Both the position numbers and the translations under genes were made by a program. DNA of 64,000 bases from an uncultured Myxococcales bacterium (GTDB lineage: Bacteria > Myxococcota > Myxococcia > Myxococcales > Myxococcaceae), in NCBI GenBank assembly GCA_937980205.1, contig CALJKW010000042.1, positions 124,001-188,000 on the forward strand, read 5' to 3'. Below are positions 18,376 through 26,450 of the stretch, piece after piece (the stretch's first letter is position 1; each line of letters starts with the position of its first letter). The notes under the pieces are model-generated. The model saw nothing but the letters and a program-made list of their open reading frames with translations. It was not told where the DNA came from and did no database searches.

Positions 18376-19638
18376 GTGAAGGCGCAGCTGCTGATTTCAG
18401 ATCCGAAAGGCCGGGTGTTCGAGCACCCGTACCTGCTCGCCACCTTGCGCTCGGGCGAGGAGCTGCTGCCCGCGCACGGCCGGCCCATTCCGCTCCCCGC
18501 CGCGGGCAGGCTCGTGCACCTCCCGGGGCGGCTGCCGGTCGGCATCGACCCGAAGACCGGCGAGATGCAGCCGGTGCCCGGCTACCACGCGGTCGGCGCG
18601 CTGCTGCCGCCCGGCTACACGCGCACGTACCTGCCGGGAGAGGTGAAGGGGGACGGGCCGATTCTCCCCCAGTGGGCGTACACCGCGGCCGCCTGGGTCG
18701 ATGGCCGCCCGGTCGCGTGGGCGGTGCACACCGATCGCCGCAAGCACTGGACGCCGGCGCGCTTCTCGACGCCCGAGGTGAAGAAGCGCGTGAAGGAGCA
18801 CCTCAAGCGCTTCCCCGAGAACCGCGTGCTCAAGCAGCTCGAGGTCTGCGCGCTCGTCTACCGCTGCTTCACCAGCCAGAACATCTTCTACGCGCGCGAC
18901 GAGGGCGCCATCCCCGCGTCGACGTACTGCAACGCGCAGTGCGTCGGCTGCATCAGCGACCAGCCCGACGACGGGCCGCCCGCGAGCCACGAGCGCATGA
19001 GCGACGGCCCGGCCGCGCGCGAGATGGCCGACGTCGCCATCTGGCACCTCACGCACGCGCCGGGCCGCACGATGGTGAGCTTCGGCCAGGGTTGCGAGGG
19101 CGAGCCGCTCACGCGGTGGAAGGTGATCGAAGAGGCGATTCGCCTCATCCGCGCGACCACGCGCAAGGGCTCGATCAACATCAACACCAACGGCTCGCTG
19201 ACGGCCGGCCTCGCGAAGCTGTACGACGCGGGGCTCGACGCCATTCGCGTGTCGCTCAACTCGGCGTCGAAGGATCTCTACGAGGCGTACTACCAGCCGG
19301 TGAAGTACGGCTGGGAGAACGTCGAGGCCTCCATCGCGCTCAGCCGCGAGCGCGGCGCCTACCTCGCGCTCAACCTGCTCTTGTTCCCCGGCGTCACCGA
19401 CCGCCGCGGCGAGGTCGACGCCCTCAAGCGCCTGGTGAAGAAGTACCGCGTCGACCAGGTGCAGACCCGCAGCCTGTGCATCGACCCGCTGCAGTACCTC
19501 GCTACCGCCCGCGACAAGGGCGCCGGCGGCGAGGCCATCGGCGTTCAGCGGCTCATGCGCGAGCTGCAGGACGCGCGGCCGGGCCTCGTCATCGGGAACT
19601 TCGCCCGCGGCATGTCCGAGCGGCGCGTCGGCGCCTGA
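18376..19638 (+). CDS. Radical SAM enzyme, substrate unknown
   Basis: A 420-residue protein starting at GTG 18376. The cluster motif is C-N-A-Q-C-V-G-C at about residues 184-191, the CX3CX2C signature that binds a 4Fe-4S cluster and cleaves S-adenosylmethionine. Downstream a TIM-barrel-like pattern includes G-Q-G-C-E-G-E-P, S-I-N-I-N-T-N-G and D-A-I-R-V-S-L-N. The first 180 residues, before the radical SAM core, are unusual and include two G-Y/P-rich segments. There is no partner peptide or cofactor gene nearby. It converges on frzZ across a 284-nt gap filled with inverted repeats. Confidence 0.82.
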   Translation: MKAQLLISDPKGRVFEHPYLLATLRSGEELLPAHGRPIPLPAAGRLVHLPGRLPVGIDPKTGEMQPVPGYHAVGALLPPGYTRTYLPGEVKGDGPILPQWAYTAAAWVDGRPVAWAVHTDRRKHWTPARFSTPEVKKRVKEHLKRFPENRVLKQLEVCALVYRCFTSQNIFYARDEGAIPASTYCNAQCVGCISDQPDDGPPASHERMSDGPAAREMADVAIWHLTHAPGRTMVSFGQGCEGEPLTRWKVIEEAIRLIRATTRKGSININTNGSLTAGLAKLYDAGLDAIRVSLNSASKDLYEAYYQPVKYGWENVEASIALSRERGAYLALNLLLFPGVTDRRGEVDALKRLVKKYRVDQVQTRSLCIDPLQYLATARDKGAGGEAIGVQRLMRELQDARPGLVIGNFARGMSERRVGA

Positions 19639-19643
19639 GGGCA

Positions 19644-19706
19644 AAAAATGGGGACTGTCCCCTTTTTGGCGACGGCGCCGCGAAAAAGGGGACAGTCCCC
19701 ATTTTT
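19644..19706. repeat. Large inverted repeat built on GGGGACTGTCCCC, probable bidirectional terminator
   Basis: Two perfect 24-nt arms (19644-19667 and 19683-19706) of the form AAAAATGGGGACTGTCCCC plus T-run are separated by 15 nt. Each arm itself contains the near-palindrome GGGGAC-T-GTCCCC. It lies between the convergent radical SAM and frzZ genes, and the T-runs on both strands fit termination in both directions. A related element lies at 32033-32063. Confidence 0.65.
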
Positions 19707-19723
19707 GTACCCCGCAAAACAAA

Positions 19724-19759
19724 CGGGACTCCGGCCAAAGGGGGAAAGCCGGAGTCCCG
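19724..19759. terminator. Perfect 12-bp stem, second terminator-like hairpin
   Basis: CGGGACTCCGGC (19724-19735) and GCCGGAGTCCCG (19748-19759) form a perfect 12-bp stem with a 12-nt loop. It lies downstream of frzZ on the minus strand. The rest of 19760-19922 holds no ORF that I can support. Confidence 0.5.
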
Positions 19760-19922
19760 CTCGAGGTTGGCCCTATGCCGACCTCTGACAATGCCGGGCC
19801 ACTCTTCAAGTGGCGCGCCAGCGTTTCACCATTCCAAGTGGCTGAAACGCCGAACTACATTCGCGCAAAGATGTTTACAGAGGCGCGCAAATGCTCCAAA
19901 CCACATGGAGCGTCGTCCGACC

Positions 19923-20654
19923 TCAGGTCAGCTCATCGAGAATGACCTTTGCGATCAGCGCGTCCTTCTGGACGTAGCCGTCGGCGCCGGCTTCTCGGCA
20001 GATGCGCTGGAGCTCGGCCTCATTTTCACCGGAGCACAGCAGCACCTTGATCCCGGCGAAGAGGGCGTTCGACTTGATGAAGCGGCAGAACTGCTCGCCG
20101 TTCACGTTGGGCATCTTCACGTCGAGCAGCACCAGGTCGGGCCGGGTCTTCTTCTTCAGGATGATCTTGGTCGCCTTGTCGGCGGAGTCGCAGGTCGTGA
20201 CTTCGAAGCCGCGGGCCGACAGCTCGGCCTCGAGCAGCTTCGCGGTCGCCTCGGAGTCGTCGACCACGAGCACCTTGCGCGGCCGCTCGGCGCCCTTGAG
20301 CGCCTCGGCGACGCGCTCGACGGCCGCCTCGAGGCCGCTCGACTTCGTGATGTAGCCGTCGGCTCCCGACGCGGTGGCCTTCTTCTCGAGCTCGGCCTCG
20401 GGCAGGTCCGAGTACAGCAGCAGGGTGGACTTGATCTGCCGCGTGGCGCGGAGGAACTCGACGACGTCGTCGCCGTACATCTCGGGCATGTTCACGTCGA
20501 CCAGCACGAGCTCGTAGGTCTGCGCGTTCAGCTTCGAGTCGAGGGTTGCGAGGTCCGACGCCGCATCTGCCTCGATGCCCGCATTGGCGAGCGCTCCTTT
20601 CAGCAGATCCACCGTCATGGGGCTGTCGTCGATGACGAGAACGCGCGCGGCCAT
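19923..20654 (-). CDS. frzZ: FrzZ, dual receiver-domain output protein of the Frz pathway
   Basis: A 243-residue protein made of two CheY-like receivers. The first has D9-D10 and phospho-acceptor Asp53 (L-V-D-V-N-M-P-E-M), with S/T and Lys at L-L-L-Y-S and Y-I-T-K. The second (from about residue 126) has V-V-D-D-S and Asp178 (L-L-D-V-K-M-P-N-V). In M. xanthus FrzZ receives phosphate from FrzE and passes the signal to the polarity module that drives reversals. It is divergent from frzA (93-nt gap), as in M. xanthus. It is shorter than the M. xanthus protein, mainly in the linker. Confidence 0.9.
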   Translation of the reverse strand: MAARVLVIDDSPMTVDLLKGALANAGIEADAASDLATLDSKLNAQTYELVLVDVNMPEMYGDDVVEFLRATRQIKSTLLLYSDLPEAELEKKATASGADGYITKSSGLEAAVERVAEALKGAERPRKVLVVDDSEATAKLLEAELSARGFEVTTCDSADKATKIILKKKTRPDLVLLDVKMPNVNGEQFCRFIKSNALFAGIKVLLCSGENEAELQRICREAGADGYVQKDALIAKVILDELT

Positions 20655-20747
20655 TGGGCGGGCAAAGGTGTATGTCGTTTCCCAGCACGTTTCCAGCTTT
20701 GCGCTTTTCGAGGCTCTGGCTCGAGGCTCTTGTAGACTGCGTTCCGC

Positions 20748-21269
20748 GTGACCACGCCGACGCCGCTACAGCGCGCCCTGGGAGCAGCGCCCGACCGCGC
20801 GACCGTCGCCGCCGCGCGCCCGGAGCAGGAGTTCTTCATGTTCCGCATGGGAGATCTCATGCTGGGCGTGCCCTCGGTGAACGTGCGCGAGGTGACGCGC
20901 ATGGGCCCGATGACTCCGCTGCCGCGCATGATGTCGGCCGTGCTCGGCGTCGTCGGCCACCGCGGCGAGGTGCTGCCGGTCGTCGATCTGCTGCGCTTCC
21001 TCGGCGTGGGCGAGCTCAAGCCGAGCGTGCGCTCGCGCATCTTCGTGGGGGTCGCGGGCAACCTCTCCGCCGCCTTCCTCGCCGACATGGTCATCGGCCT
21101 GCGCAAGGTGTTCACGGCCGACATCTGGCCGGCGCCGGTGACGGGGCAGGTGCCGGCCGAGCTGCTCATCGGCATCGTCGCGACCGATCGCGAAGGCGAG
21201 GGCGCGATCAACCTGCTCAACCTCGCGCGCGTGCTGCAGTCGGCGCGGCAGCGGGCGGTCGCGCGGTGA
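20748..21269 (+). CDS. frzA: FrzA, CheW-like coupling protein
   Basis: A 173-residue CheW-fold protein that couples the receptor FrzCD to the kinase FrzE. It has the usual two five-strand barrels, with F-F-M-F-R-M-G-D-L-M-L-G, the V-N-V-R-E-V segment and G-V-V-G-H-R-G-E-V-L-P-V-V-D-L, the last being the CheW signature. The first ~28 residues are an Ala/Arg-rich extension. The GTG start at 20748 lies 9 nt after a -10-like TAGACT (20733-20738) with no Shine-Dalgarno, suggesting a leaderless message. The frzB start overlaps its stop. Confidence 0.92.
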   Translation: MTTPTPLQRALGAAPDRATVAAARPEQEFFMFRMGDLMLGVPSVNVREVTRMGPMTPLPRMMSAVLGVVGHRGEVLPVVDLLRFLGVGELKPSVRSRIFVGVAGNLSAAFLADMVIGLRKVFTADIWPAPVTGQVPAELLIGIVATDREGEGAINLLNLARVLQSARQRAVAR

Positions 21270-21604
21270 GCCCAGCGACGGTGGACATCCTGCTCTTCGA
21301 GGTGGCGGGCGTGCGCTTCGGCGCCGACGCCTCGCAGGTGGTGCGCATCGACCGGCCGGTGGAAGAGCCTTCGGTGGGCGCTCCCCTGGGAGTGCCGGAG
21401 ATCGGCAACCGGGCGCTCATCTTTCAGGGCCCGGACGGGGCGCTGCGGCGCCTCGACATCGACCGGGTGGCGGGCGTGCGCACGGTGGCGATCGAGAGCT
21501 TGCGCAGGCTGCCTCCTCCGGCGAGGGTTGGGCAGATTCCGATTGGCACGTGGCTGGACGGGGACGACGCGATCCTGCTCGTCGACCTCGCGCGAATGGC
21601 TTGA
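21266..21604 (+). CDS. frzB: FrzB, short CheW-like protein
   Basis: A 112-residue CheW-like protein beginning at GTG 21266, which overlaps the frzA stop (GTGA). It retains L-L-F-E-V-A-G-V-R-F-G at the start and L-L-V-D-L-A at the end, but is about 60 residues shorter than FrzA and lacks much of a typical second barrel. FrzB of M. xanthus is likewise a minimal CheW that affects FrzCD but is thought not to bind FrzE. A GTG at 21281 is an alternative start; 21266 is preferred for the overlap. Position in the frz order is decisive. Confidence 0.85.
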   Translation: MSPATVDILLFEVAGVRFGADASQVVRIDRPVEEPSVGAPLGVPEIGNRALIFQGPDGALRRLDIDRVAGVRTVAIESLRRLPPPARVGQIPIGTWLDGDDAILLVDLARMA

Positions 21605-21626
21605 ATGAGAGGGGAAGGTCTTTTCA

Positions 21627-22898
21627 ATGGCTGGTGAGAGTCCCGAAAACCCGAAACCGTCGCCCCCGGCGTCGAAGAAGAAGGGCGCCGCAGGCGGAGC
21701 CGGAGGGCCTTCGAAGAACGGCAGCATCGGGCTCTTGCCGCTGACGACGGCGCTGAAGGCCGCCGCCAAGGGCGACTTCACCGCGCGCGCCGAGCTCGAT
21801 CGGCTCGAGGGCGACAGCGCCGAGGTCGCGACCCTGTTGAACCAGGTGCTCGATCAGCTCGCGCAGCGGCAGAACGAGTTCGACCAGCGCAAGGCGCAGA
21901 CGGTGCACGTCGTCGACCAGGCGCTCGACGCGCTGATCGCGCTGGTGCGTCAGGGCGAGCTCAACCGGTGGACGGCGAGCAACAGCACCGACGACCCGAT
22001 GTTGGGCCCGCTGCTCGAGGGCTTCGGGAAGGTCATCGAGACGCTGCGCACGTTCGTGCGCGAGATCAACGAGGCGGCGCTCAGGCTCTCGTCGTCGGCG
22101 AACGAGGTGCTCGCGGCGTCGACGCAGCACGAGTCGTCCTCCACCGAGCAGGCCGCCGCGATTCACGAGACGACGGCGACGATGGAAGAGCTGAAGCACG
22201 CGTCGGCGCAGATCGCCGAGAACGCCGGCGCCGTCGCCCGCGTCGCGGAAGAGACGCTCGAGAGCGCGCGCTCGGGCCGCGGCGCCATCGGCGAGTTCAT
22301 TCAAGCGATGCAGCAGATCCGCGCCGACAGCGCGGCGGTCGCCGACTCGATCGCGAAGCTGTCGAAGCGCGTCGAGCGCATCGGCACGGTGGTCGAGGTC
22401 ATCGACGAGATCGCCGACCGGTCCGACCTGCTCGCGCTCAACGCCGCGCTCGAAGGCTCGCGCGCCGGAGAGGCCGGCAAGGGCTTCTCGATCGTCGCCG
22501 CCGAGATGCGCCGCCTCGCCGAGAACGTCCTGGACTCGACGAAGGAGATCAAGAACCTCATCACCGAGATCCGCGAGGCGACCGCCGCCGCCGCGGGGGC
22601 CGCCGACGCGTCGAAGAGCGCCACCGAGTCGGGCGAGAAGCTGGGCAGCGCGGCGGCCTCGGCCGTCGAGTCGATTCTCGCCGGCGTGCAGGAGACGTCC
22701 GACGCGGCGCGCGTCATCAACCTCGCCACGCAGCAGCAGCGCACCGCGACCGAGCAGGTCGTGGCGTCGATGGCCGAGATCGAAGACGTCACGCGCCAGA
22801 CGACGCAGGCTTCGAAGCAGGCGACCGGCGCAGCGGCCGAGCTCACGCAGCTCGCAGGGCGGCTCGCAGAGCTCATCAAGCGTTTCAAGGCGGATTAG
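21627..22898 (+). CDS. frzCD: FrzCD, soluble methyl-accepting chemoreceptor
   Basis: A 423-residue chemoreceptor with no transmembrane segment. It has a Lys/Pro-rich tail (1-32) like the nucleoid-binding tail of M. xanthus FrzCD, then a helical region without a recognisable ligand domain. The long antiparallel coiled coil has its hairpin tip at about 250-285 (I-D-E-I-A-D-R-S-D-L-L-A-L-N-A-A-L-E). Gln/Glu pairs in the flanking helices are candidate methylation sites for FrzF/FrzG. The ATG has a good Shine-Dalgarno (GAGGGGAAGG). Its length matches the M. xanthus protein closely. It would cluster on the nucleoid and control FrzE. Confidence 0.93.
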   Translation: MAGESPENPKPSPPASKKKGAAGGAGGPSKNGSIGLLPLTTALKAAAKGDFTARAELDRLEGDSAEVATLLNQVLDQLAQRQNEFDQRKAQTVHVVDQALDALIALVRQGELNRWTASNSTDDPMLGPLLEGFGKVIETLRTFVREINEAALRLSSSANEVLAASTQHESSSTEQAAAIHETTATMEELKHASAQIAENAGAVARVAEETLESARSGRGAIGEFIQAMQQIRADSAAVADSIAKLSKRVERIGTVVEVIDEIADRSDLLALNAALEGSRAGEAGKGFSIVAAEMRRLAENVLDSTKEIKNLITEIREATAAAAGAADASKSATESGEKLGSAAASAVESILAGVQETSDAARVINLATQQQRTATEQVVASMAEIEDVTRQTTQASKQATGAAAELTQLAGRLAELIKRFKAD

Positions 22899-22912
22899 GC
22901 GGGCTGATCTCC

Positions 22913-22931
22913 CGGGGAGCCTGGCTCCCCG
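22913..22931. repeat. GC-rich inverted repeat between frzCD and frzE
   Basis: CGGGGAGCC (22913-22921) and GGCTCCCCG (22923-22931) are perfect reverse complements around one base. The stem could pause transcription within the operon. It resembles the GC hairpin at 57537-57554. Confidence 0.4.
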
Positions 22932-22992
22932 CCCCGCCGGAGGCGAGAGCCTTCCGCGGCTACAGCGGTACGAACTTTCCGGAGTCTGACGA

Positions 22993-25308
22993 ATCGATAC
23001 GGAAGCGCTCAAGAAGTCGCTCATCTCCAAGTTCATGGAGGTGACCAGCGACCGGCTGCAGACGATTCAGCTCGGCGTGCTCGAGCTGGAGAAGCCGAGC
23101 GCCGAGAAGGCGTACGACAACGTCGCGCGCGAGCTGCATACGATGAAGGGCGAGGCGCGCATGCTGGGCCTGGGCGCCTTCGGGCAGCTCGCCCACGCGT
23201 GCGAGGACGTCCTCAAGTCTCATCGCGAGGGGAAGATCGCGGTGAAGCCCGCGGTCGAGGCGCTCTTGCGCGCGTGCGACACCTTCCAGGAGCTGCTCGA
23301 GGACATCGAAGCGGCGAAGAACGGCTCGACGGCCTCGGGGGAGATGGCGCAGAGCCTGTCGGACCTCGCGGGCACTCCGCTGCCGCCGATGAAGCCGACG
23401 GCGCCGTCGGGCGGGGGCCTGAAGAAGTCGGCTCCGAAGGCGCAGCCGAAGATGCCGAGCAGCGAGGCGTCGCGGCCGACGCCGCCGCTGCCGTCGTCTC
23501 CGCCGGCGCCGAGGCCGACGCCGCCGAGCCCTCCGCCGTCGGCGCCGCCGGACGAGCCGCGCGCCGAGGCTCCGCACGCGGAAGAGGCGGGCGAGCGCAA
23601 GGCGATGGAGCGCACCATCCGCGTCTCGGTCGAGCTGCTCGACTCGCTGGGGCTGCTCTCGGGCGACCTGCTCGTCGAGAGCGCGCGGGCGCGGCTGCGC
23701 AGCGAAGAGCTCTCGGTGCTGCTCGAGCGCTTCTCGCGCCTGGGCGACAACTTCCTGAGGCTGTACCAGTCGCTGCCGGCGGCGCAGCGCGACGGCGCGC
23801 ACGGCCAGGTCGATCGCCTCGAGGGCGATCTGCACCTCTTGCGCGACGACGCGTTCCGCTTCGTGCGCGGGCACGTCGACGCGGTGAACACGCTGCACGG
23901 CAGCCTGTCGCAGATGGCCGACAACGTCGCCGAGGCGCGGCTCGTGCCGCTGTCGACGGTGTTCGAGGCGTTCCCGCGCGCGGTGCGCGACATCGCGAGC
24001 TCGCAGGGCAAGCAGGTCGATCTGCAGATCGAGAACAGCGGCGTCGGCGTCGACCGCTCGATGATCAACGACGTGCGCGACGCGCTCATTCACCTCGTGC
24101 GCAACGCGGTGGATCACGGCATCGAGGCGCCCGACTTCCGCGAGGCGCTGGGCAAGCCGGCGAGCGGCCGCGTCTCGATTCGCGTCCGCGCCGACGGAGA
24201 CATGCTCGCCGTCGAGCTCGAGGACGACGGCCGCGGCATCGACCCCGAGCGGCTGCGCAGCGTGGCGGTGCAGCGGCGGATCCTGACTCCCGCGCAGGGC
24301 GCCGCGCTGTCCGAGCGCGAGGCGATCGAGCTCATCTTCCGGCCGGGCTTCTCGACGCGCGAAGAGGTGAGCGAGCTGTCCGGCCGCGGCGTCGGCATGG
24401 ACGTCGTGAAGCGCAAGGTCGAGGCGCTCGGCGGCTCGGTCTCGGTGCAGAGCCGGGTGGGGCGCGGCACCACCATCGGCCTGCGGCTGCCCCAGTCGCT
24501 CGCGCTGATGCGCGTGCTGCTCGTGCGCCTGGGGGACGACGTCTACGGCATGCCGGCCGCCGACGTCGAAGCCGTCGCGCGCTTCCGGCCCGAAGACCGC
24601 ATGGAGGTGTTCGGCTCGCTCGCGGTGATGCACCGCAGCCGGCCCACCACGCTCGTCGCGCTCGGCCCGCTGCTGGGCCTCAACGGCGGCCCGCGGCACG
24701 ATCGCCCGCCGTCGGTCGTGGTGCGCCACGGCGATGATCGCGCCGCGCTGGTGGTCGACGGGCTGGTCGACGAGCGCGAGGTCGCGGTGAAGCCGTGCGG
24801 CGGAGAGTTCTTGAAGGGCGCTGCCTTCATCGCCGGCACCGCCGCGCTCGAGGACGGCCGCATCGCCGTGCTGCTGCACGTGCCGGACATCATGGCCGAG
24901 GTGCGCCGCGTGGCGAGGCCGGTGCAGGAGCCCGCACAGACGAAGCGGCTGCGCGTGCTGCTGGTCGACGACTCGCCGATCGCGCGGGCGACCGAAGGCG
25001 CGCTGGTCAAGGCCCTGGGCCACGCGGTCGCCGAGGCGGTCGACGGAGAAGACGCGTGGGTTCGCGTTCAGCGCGAGCCTTATGATCTGATCCTCACCGA
25101 CGTGCAGATGCCGCGGCTCGATGGCTTCAGCTTCACCCGACGCGTGAAGAGTCACCCCGACTTCGGGCGCATCCCCGTGATCATCCTGTCGTCGCTGGCG
25201 TCTCCCGAGGACAAGCGGCGCGGCGTCGACGCCGGAGCGGATGCGTACCTCATCAAGGGTGAGCTCGGCGTCGAGAGCCTGGCGCTGGCGATCGATCGAC
25301 TGACATGA
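22993..25308 (+). CDS. frzE: FrzE, CheA-CheY fusion histidine kinase (apparent ATC start)
   Basis: A 771-residue fusion kinase if read from ATC 22993 (756 residues before that codon's frame is closed by TGA at 22987). The N-terminal Hpt has A-R-E-L-H-T-M-K-G-E-A with His49 as phospho-acceptor. A Pro-rich linker (about 125-210) follows, then dimerisation and HATPase regions (L-V-R-N-A-V-D-H-G; G-R-G-V-G-M-D-V-V) and a CheW-like regulatory domain. The C-terminal receiver has V-D-D-S and Asp703. Counting from ATC puts the His at 49, the number I recall for M. xanthus FrzE; from the first ATG (23035) it would be 35. GGAG sits 8 nt before the ATC and no Shine-Dalgarno precedes the ATG. The stop overlaps frzG (ATGA). 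Confidence 0.9.
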   Translation: MDTEALKKSLISKFMEVTSDRLQTIQLGVLELEKPSAEKAYDNVARELHTMKGEARMLGLGAFGQLAHACEDVLKSHREGKIAVKPAVEALLRACDTFQELLEDIEAAKNGSTASGEMAQSLSDLAGTPLPPMKPTAPSGGGLKKSAPKAQPKMPSSEASRPTPPLPSSPPAPRPTPPSPPPSAPPDEPRAEAPHAEEAGERKAMERTIRVSVELLDSLGLLSGDLLVESARARLRSEELSVLLERFSRLGDNFLRLYQSLPAAQRDGAHGQVDRLEGDLHLLRDDAFRFVRGHVDAVNTLHGSLSQMADNVAEARLVPLSTVFEAFPRAVRDIASSQGKQVDLQIENSGVGVDRSMINDVRDALIHLVRNAVDHGIEAPDFREALGKPASGRVSIRVRADGDMLAVELEDDGRGIDPERLRSVAVQRRILTPAQGAALSEREAIELIFRPGFSTREEVSELSGRGVGMDVVKRKVEALGGSVSVQSRVGRGTTIGLRLPQSLALMRVLLVRLGDDVYGMPAADVEAVARFRPEDRMEVFGSLAVMHRSRPTTLVALGPLLGLNGGPRHDRPPSVVVRHGDDRAALVVDGLVDEREVAVKPCGGEFLKGAAFIAGTAALEDGRIAVLLHVPDIMAEVRRVARPVQEPAQTKRLRVLLVDDSPIARATEGALVKALGHAVAEAVDGEDAWVRVQREPYDLILTDVQMPRLDGFSFTRRVKSHPDFGRIPVIILSSLASPEDKRRGVDAGADAYLIKGELGVESLALAIDRLT

Positions 25309-26297
25309 CCTGCCGCGTGCTCATCGTCGAGCGCACCGGGCAGCTCTCCCGGCGGTTGCGCGGGCTGTACTCCGGCGGCGTCGTCGAGGCGGCCCCGCCG
25401 GCGGACCCGGCGATCATGCTCGAGCAGGTGCAGCGCCACGCGCCGGACGTGGTGGTGGTGGATCTGGAGGACGCTCCGCTCGAGGCGGTCGCGGCGATCG
25501 AGTCGGTGATGGCCGAGCAGCCGGTGCCGATGGTGGTGGTGACGCCGGGCGGCTCGCAGAAGCAGCACGCGATCCGCGCGCTCGCGGCGGGCGCGCTGGA
25601 GATCGCGACCATCGACGGCCCCGAGCCGTGGAAGGCGCTGCAGCGGCAGGTGCTCTTCCTCTCGAAGGTGAAGGTCGTGAAGCACGTGCGCGGCCGGAAG
25701 CGCAAAGCCAAGGAGCCCGAGCGCCGCGTCACCGGCGGGCAGGTCGTCGCGCTCGCGGCGTCGCTCGGCGGGCCGAAGGCGCTCGCGCGGCTCATCGGCG
25801 CGCTGCCGAGGGACTTCAAGGCGCCGACGGTGCTGTGCCAGCACATCACTCCGGGCTTCGCGGACGATCTCGCGCGGTACCTCGCGGTCGAGACCCGCCA
25901 CGACGTCGTCGAGGCGGAGGCGGGCATGGAGCTGAAGGCCGGGCGCTTCTACGTGGCGCCCTCGGAGGTGCACCTGCTCGTCCAGGCCGACGGCTCGCTC
26001 ACCCTCGACACCGGCCCCGCGGTCGGCGGCTTCAGGCCGTCGTGCGACGTGCTGCTCAAGTCGGCGGCGCACGCGTTCGGAGATCGCGCCATCGGCGTCG
26101 TGCTCACCGGCATGGGCCGCGACGGCGCGAAGGGCCTCAAGGAGATTCGCAACCGCGGCGGCCACACCATCGCGCAGGACCAGGCGAGCTGCGTCGTCTT
26201 CGGAATGCCCGGCGAGTCGATCGCGTTGGGCGCAGCGGAGAAGGTGCTGCCGCTCGATCAGATTGCGGGGCAGCTCGTCAAATGGGTGATGCCGTGA
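25305..26297 (+). CDS. frzG: FrzG, CheB-type methylesterase with degenerate receiver
   Basis: A 330-residue CheB-type protein that would demethylate FrzCD. The catalytic domain has Ser153 (A-A-S-L-G-G), His180 (C-Q-H-I-T-P-G-F) and Asp273 (G-M-G-R-D-G), an intact triad. The N-terminal receiver-like domain (1-115) has only E9 where an acidic pair is expected and lacks the conserved Lys, although Asp53 is in the right place. Phosphorylation may therefore be lost. The start overlaps the frzE stop by ATGA. The 150-nt gap before frzF contains a repeat element. Confidence 0.9.
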   Translation: MTCRVLIVERTGQLSRRLRGLYSGGVVEAAPPADPAIMLEQVQRHAPDVVVVDLEDAPLEAVAAIESVMAEQPVPMVVVTPGGSQKQHAIRALAAGALEIATIDGPEPWKALQRQVLFLSKVKVVKHVRGRKRKAKEPERRVTGGQVVALAASLGGPKALARLIGALPRDFKAPTVLCQHITPGFADDLARYLAVETRHDVVEAEAGMELKAGRFYVAPSEVHLLVQADGSLTLDTGPAVGGFRPSCDVLLKSAAHAFGDRAIGVVLTGMGRDGAKGLKEIRNRGGHTIAQDQASCVVFGMPGESIALGAAEKVLPLDQIAGQLVKWVMP

Positions 26298-26328
26298 GCA
26301 ATCCCCCAGCCGCGGCCGATACACTTCG

Positions 26329-26421
26329 CGCTGCTTCGTTCTCGCTGCGCGCCGTGCTCACGGCCAAACAACGGCCGCTCCGCGCGGTGCTCGCTGCGGC
26401 CTCGCATCGCTCGCGTCTCGG
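26329..26421 (+). repeat. Intergenic repeat family A, copy 2 (full length, frzG-frzF gap)
   Basis: A roughly 93-bp element runs from CGCTGCTTCGTT to GCGTCTCGG. The core (26354-26393) matches copy 1 at 7554 nearly base for base, with stem CGGCC/GGCCG (26361-26365 with 26373-26377). The flanks match copy 3 at 63200-63294. It ends 20 nt before the frzF Shine-Dalgarno sequence, inside the frz operon. Confidence 0.7.
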
Positions 26422-26450
26422 CCGCGGCCTCCCTTCGCCGGGGAGGCATG

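Noticed and set aside
19644..19706. LexA- or other repressor-type operator
   Set aside because: The core GGGGACTGTCCCC lies between gene ends rather than at promoters and carries flanking A/T runs, better suited to termination.
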